Below, piece by piece: positions 63,594 through 64,000 of a stretch of DNA of 64,000 nt. The first letter of the stretch is position 1. The number at the start of each line of letters is the position of its first letter. Origin of the DNA: Streptomyces sp. NRRL B-1140 (GTDB lineage Bacteria; Actinomycetota; Actinomycetes; Streptomycetales; Streptomycetaceae). The DNA is taken from assembly GCF_001280065.1 (NCBI RefSeq), contig NZ_LGEA01000136.1, positions 1 to 64,000 on the forward strand, read 5' to 3'. The position numbers and the translations under genes were made by a program. The notes beneath the pieces are model-generated. The model saw only the letters and a program-made list of their open reading frames with translations, searched no databases and was not told the DNA's origin.

Positions 63594-64000
63594 ATGTCGC
63601 GTATCGGCAAGCTCCCCATCCCGGTTCCCGCCGGCGTGGACGTCACCATCGACGGCCGTACGGTCTCGGTCAAGGGCCCCAAGGGCGAACTGACCCACAC
63701 CGTCATCGCGCCGATCGACATCGCGAAGGCCGAGGACGGCACCCTTCAGGTGCTGCGGCCGAACGACGAGCGGCAGAGCAAGGCCCTGCACGGCCTGTCC
63801 CGCACGCTGGTGGCGAACATGATCACCGGTGTGACCACGGGATACGTCAAGAAGCTCGAAATCAGCGGTGTCGGCTACCGTGTCCTGGCCAAGGGCTCCA
63901 ACCTGGAGTTCTCCCTGGGCTACAGCCACCCGATCCTGGTCGAGGCCCCCGAGGGCATCACCTTCAAGGTGGAGTCCCCGACCCGCTTCTCGGTCGAGGG
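63594..64000 (+). CDS. rplF: Large ribosomal subunit protein uL6, partial
   Basis: The first 135 codons of L6 ([20 protein letters not shown], then [12 protein letters not shown]). GGAGGAGAG precedes the ATG. It continues past the window edge. Confidence 0.97.
   Translation, partial: MSRIGKLPIPVPAGVDVTIDGRTVSVKGPKGELTHTVIAPIDIAKAEDGTLQVLRPNDERQSKALHGLSRTLVANMITGVTTGYVKKLEISGVGYRVLAKGSNLEFSLGYSHPILVEAPEGITFKVESPTRFSVE

Overview
The window is chromosomal core sequence from a Streptomyces or very close actinomycete relative. The evidence is very high GC with strongly GC-biased third codon positions, frequent GTG and TTG starts, and gene order I recognise from Streptomyces: korA, two-component genes, a second nuo cluster, htpX, yajQ, tRNA-Tyr, tRNA-Thr/tRNA-Met/rpmG, murB, add, aspC, tRNA-Trp/secE/nusG, rplKA, rplJL, rpoBC, rpsL-rpsG-fusA-tuf, then the S10 and spc operons. 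No phage, plasmid, transposase or CRISPR array was seen. The species cannot be named from the sequence alone.

Region 1 (1-14,500). The 5' end of korA (2-oxoglutarate:ferredoxin oxidoreductase alpha subunit) and two tandem paralogous histidine kinases with one LuxR-type response regulator lie on the minus strand. Divergent to them is a tightly overlapping plus-strand operon of complex I genes, nuoA-B-C-H-I-J-K-L-M-N. It lacks nuoD and the NADH-oxidising module nuoE, nuoF and nuoG. NuoC and NuoI carry long low-complexity repeat tails.

Region 2 (14,500-24,250). This holds an HtpX-type membrane metalloprotease with a YccF partner, an APC amino-acid permease, a GlsB-like small membrane protein, YajQ, and tRNA-Tyr (recognised as the SLP1-type integration site, apparently empty here). 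It also holds a secreted protein, a rifampicin monooxygenase (rox) preceded by a rifamycin-associated element, a small CxxC protein, an NAD(P)-binding reductase, and an amidohydrolase-like protein that appears to lack metal ligands.

Region 3 (24,250-32,700). tRNA-Thr, tRNA-Met and rpmG are followed by a HadA/HadB-like MaoC pair, a TetR repressor with an MFS exporter (twin operators visible), a DUF3291 protein, murB, convergent add, aspC and tRNA-Trp.

Region 4 (32,700-52,280). This is the transcription and translation core: secE-nusG, rplK-rplA, two lipoprotein genes, rplJ-rplL with an L10-type leader, rpoB-rpoC, a DUF1707/DUF4190 membrane protein, and the str operon rpsL-rpsG-fusA-tuf. Strong intrinsic-type hairpins separate the units.

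Region 5 (52,280-64,000). A short accessory gap carries a DUF1963 protein, a WhiJ-like cassette (anti-sigma-like ATPase, XRE regulator with DUF5753-type region, DUF397) and one hypothetical gene. The complete S10 operon (rpsJ to rpsQ) and the start of the spc operon (rplN, rplX, rplE, rpsZ, rpsH, partial rplF) follow. The leaders of the str and S10 operons share a near-identical 25-base hairpin-containing element, which is the most unusual regulatory signal I found. The other candidates for something less described are the partial complex I cluster and the rox/RAE pair, which sits about 19 kb from an rpoB whose rifampicin pocket looks drug-sensitive.
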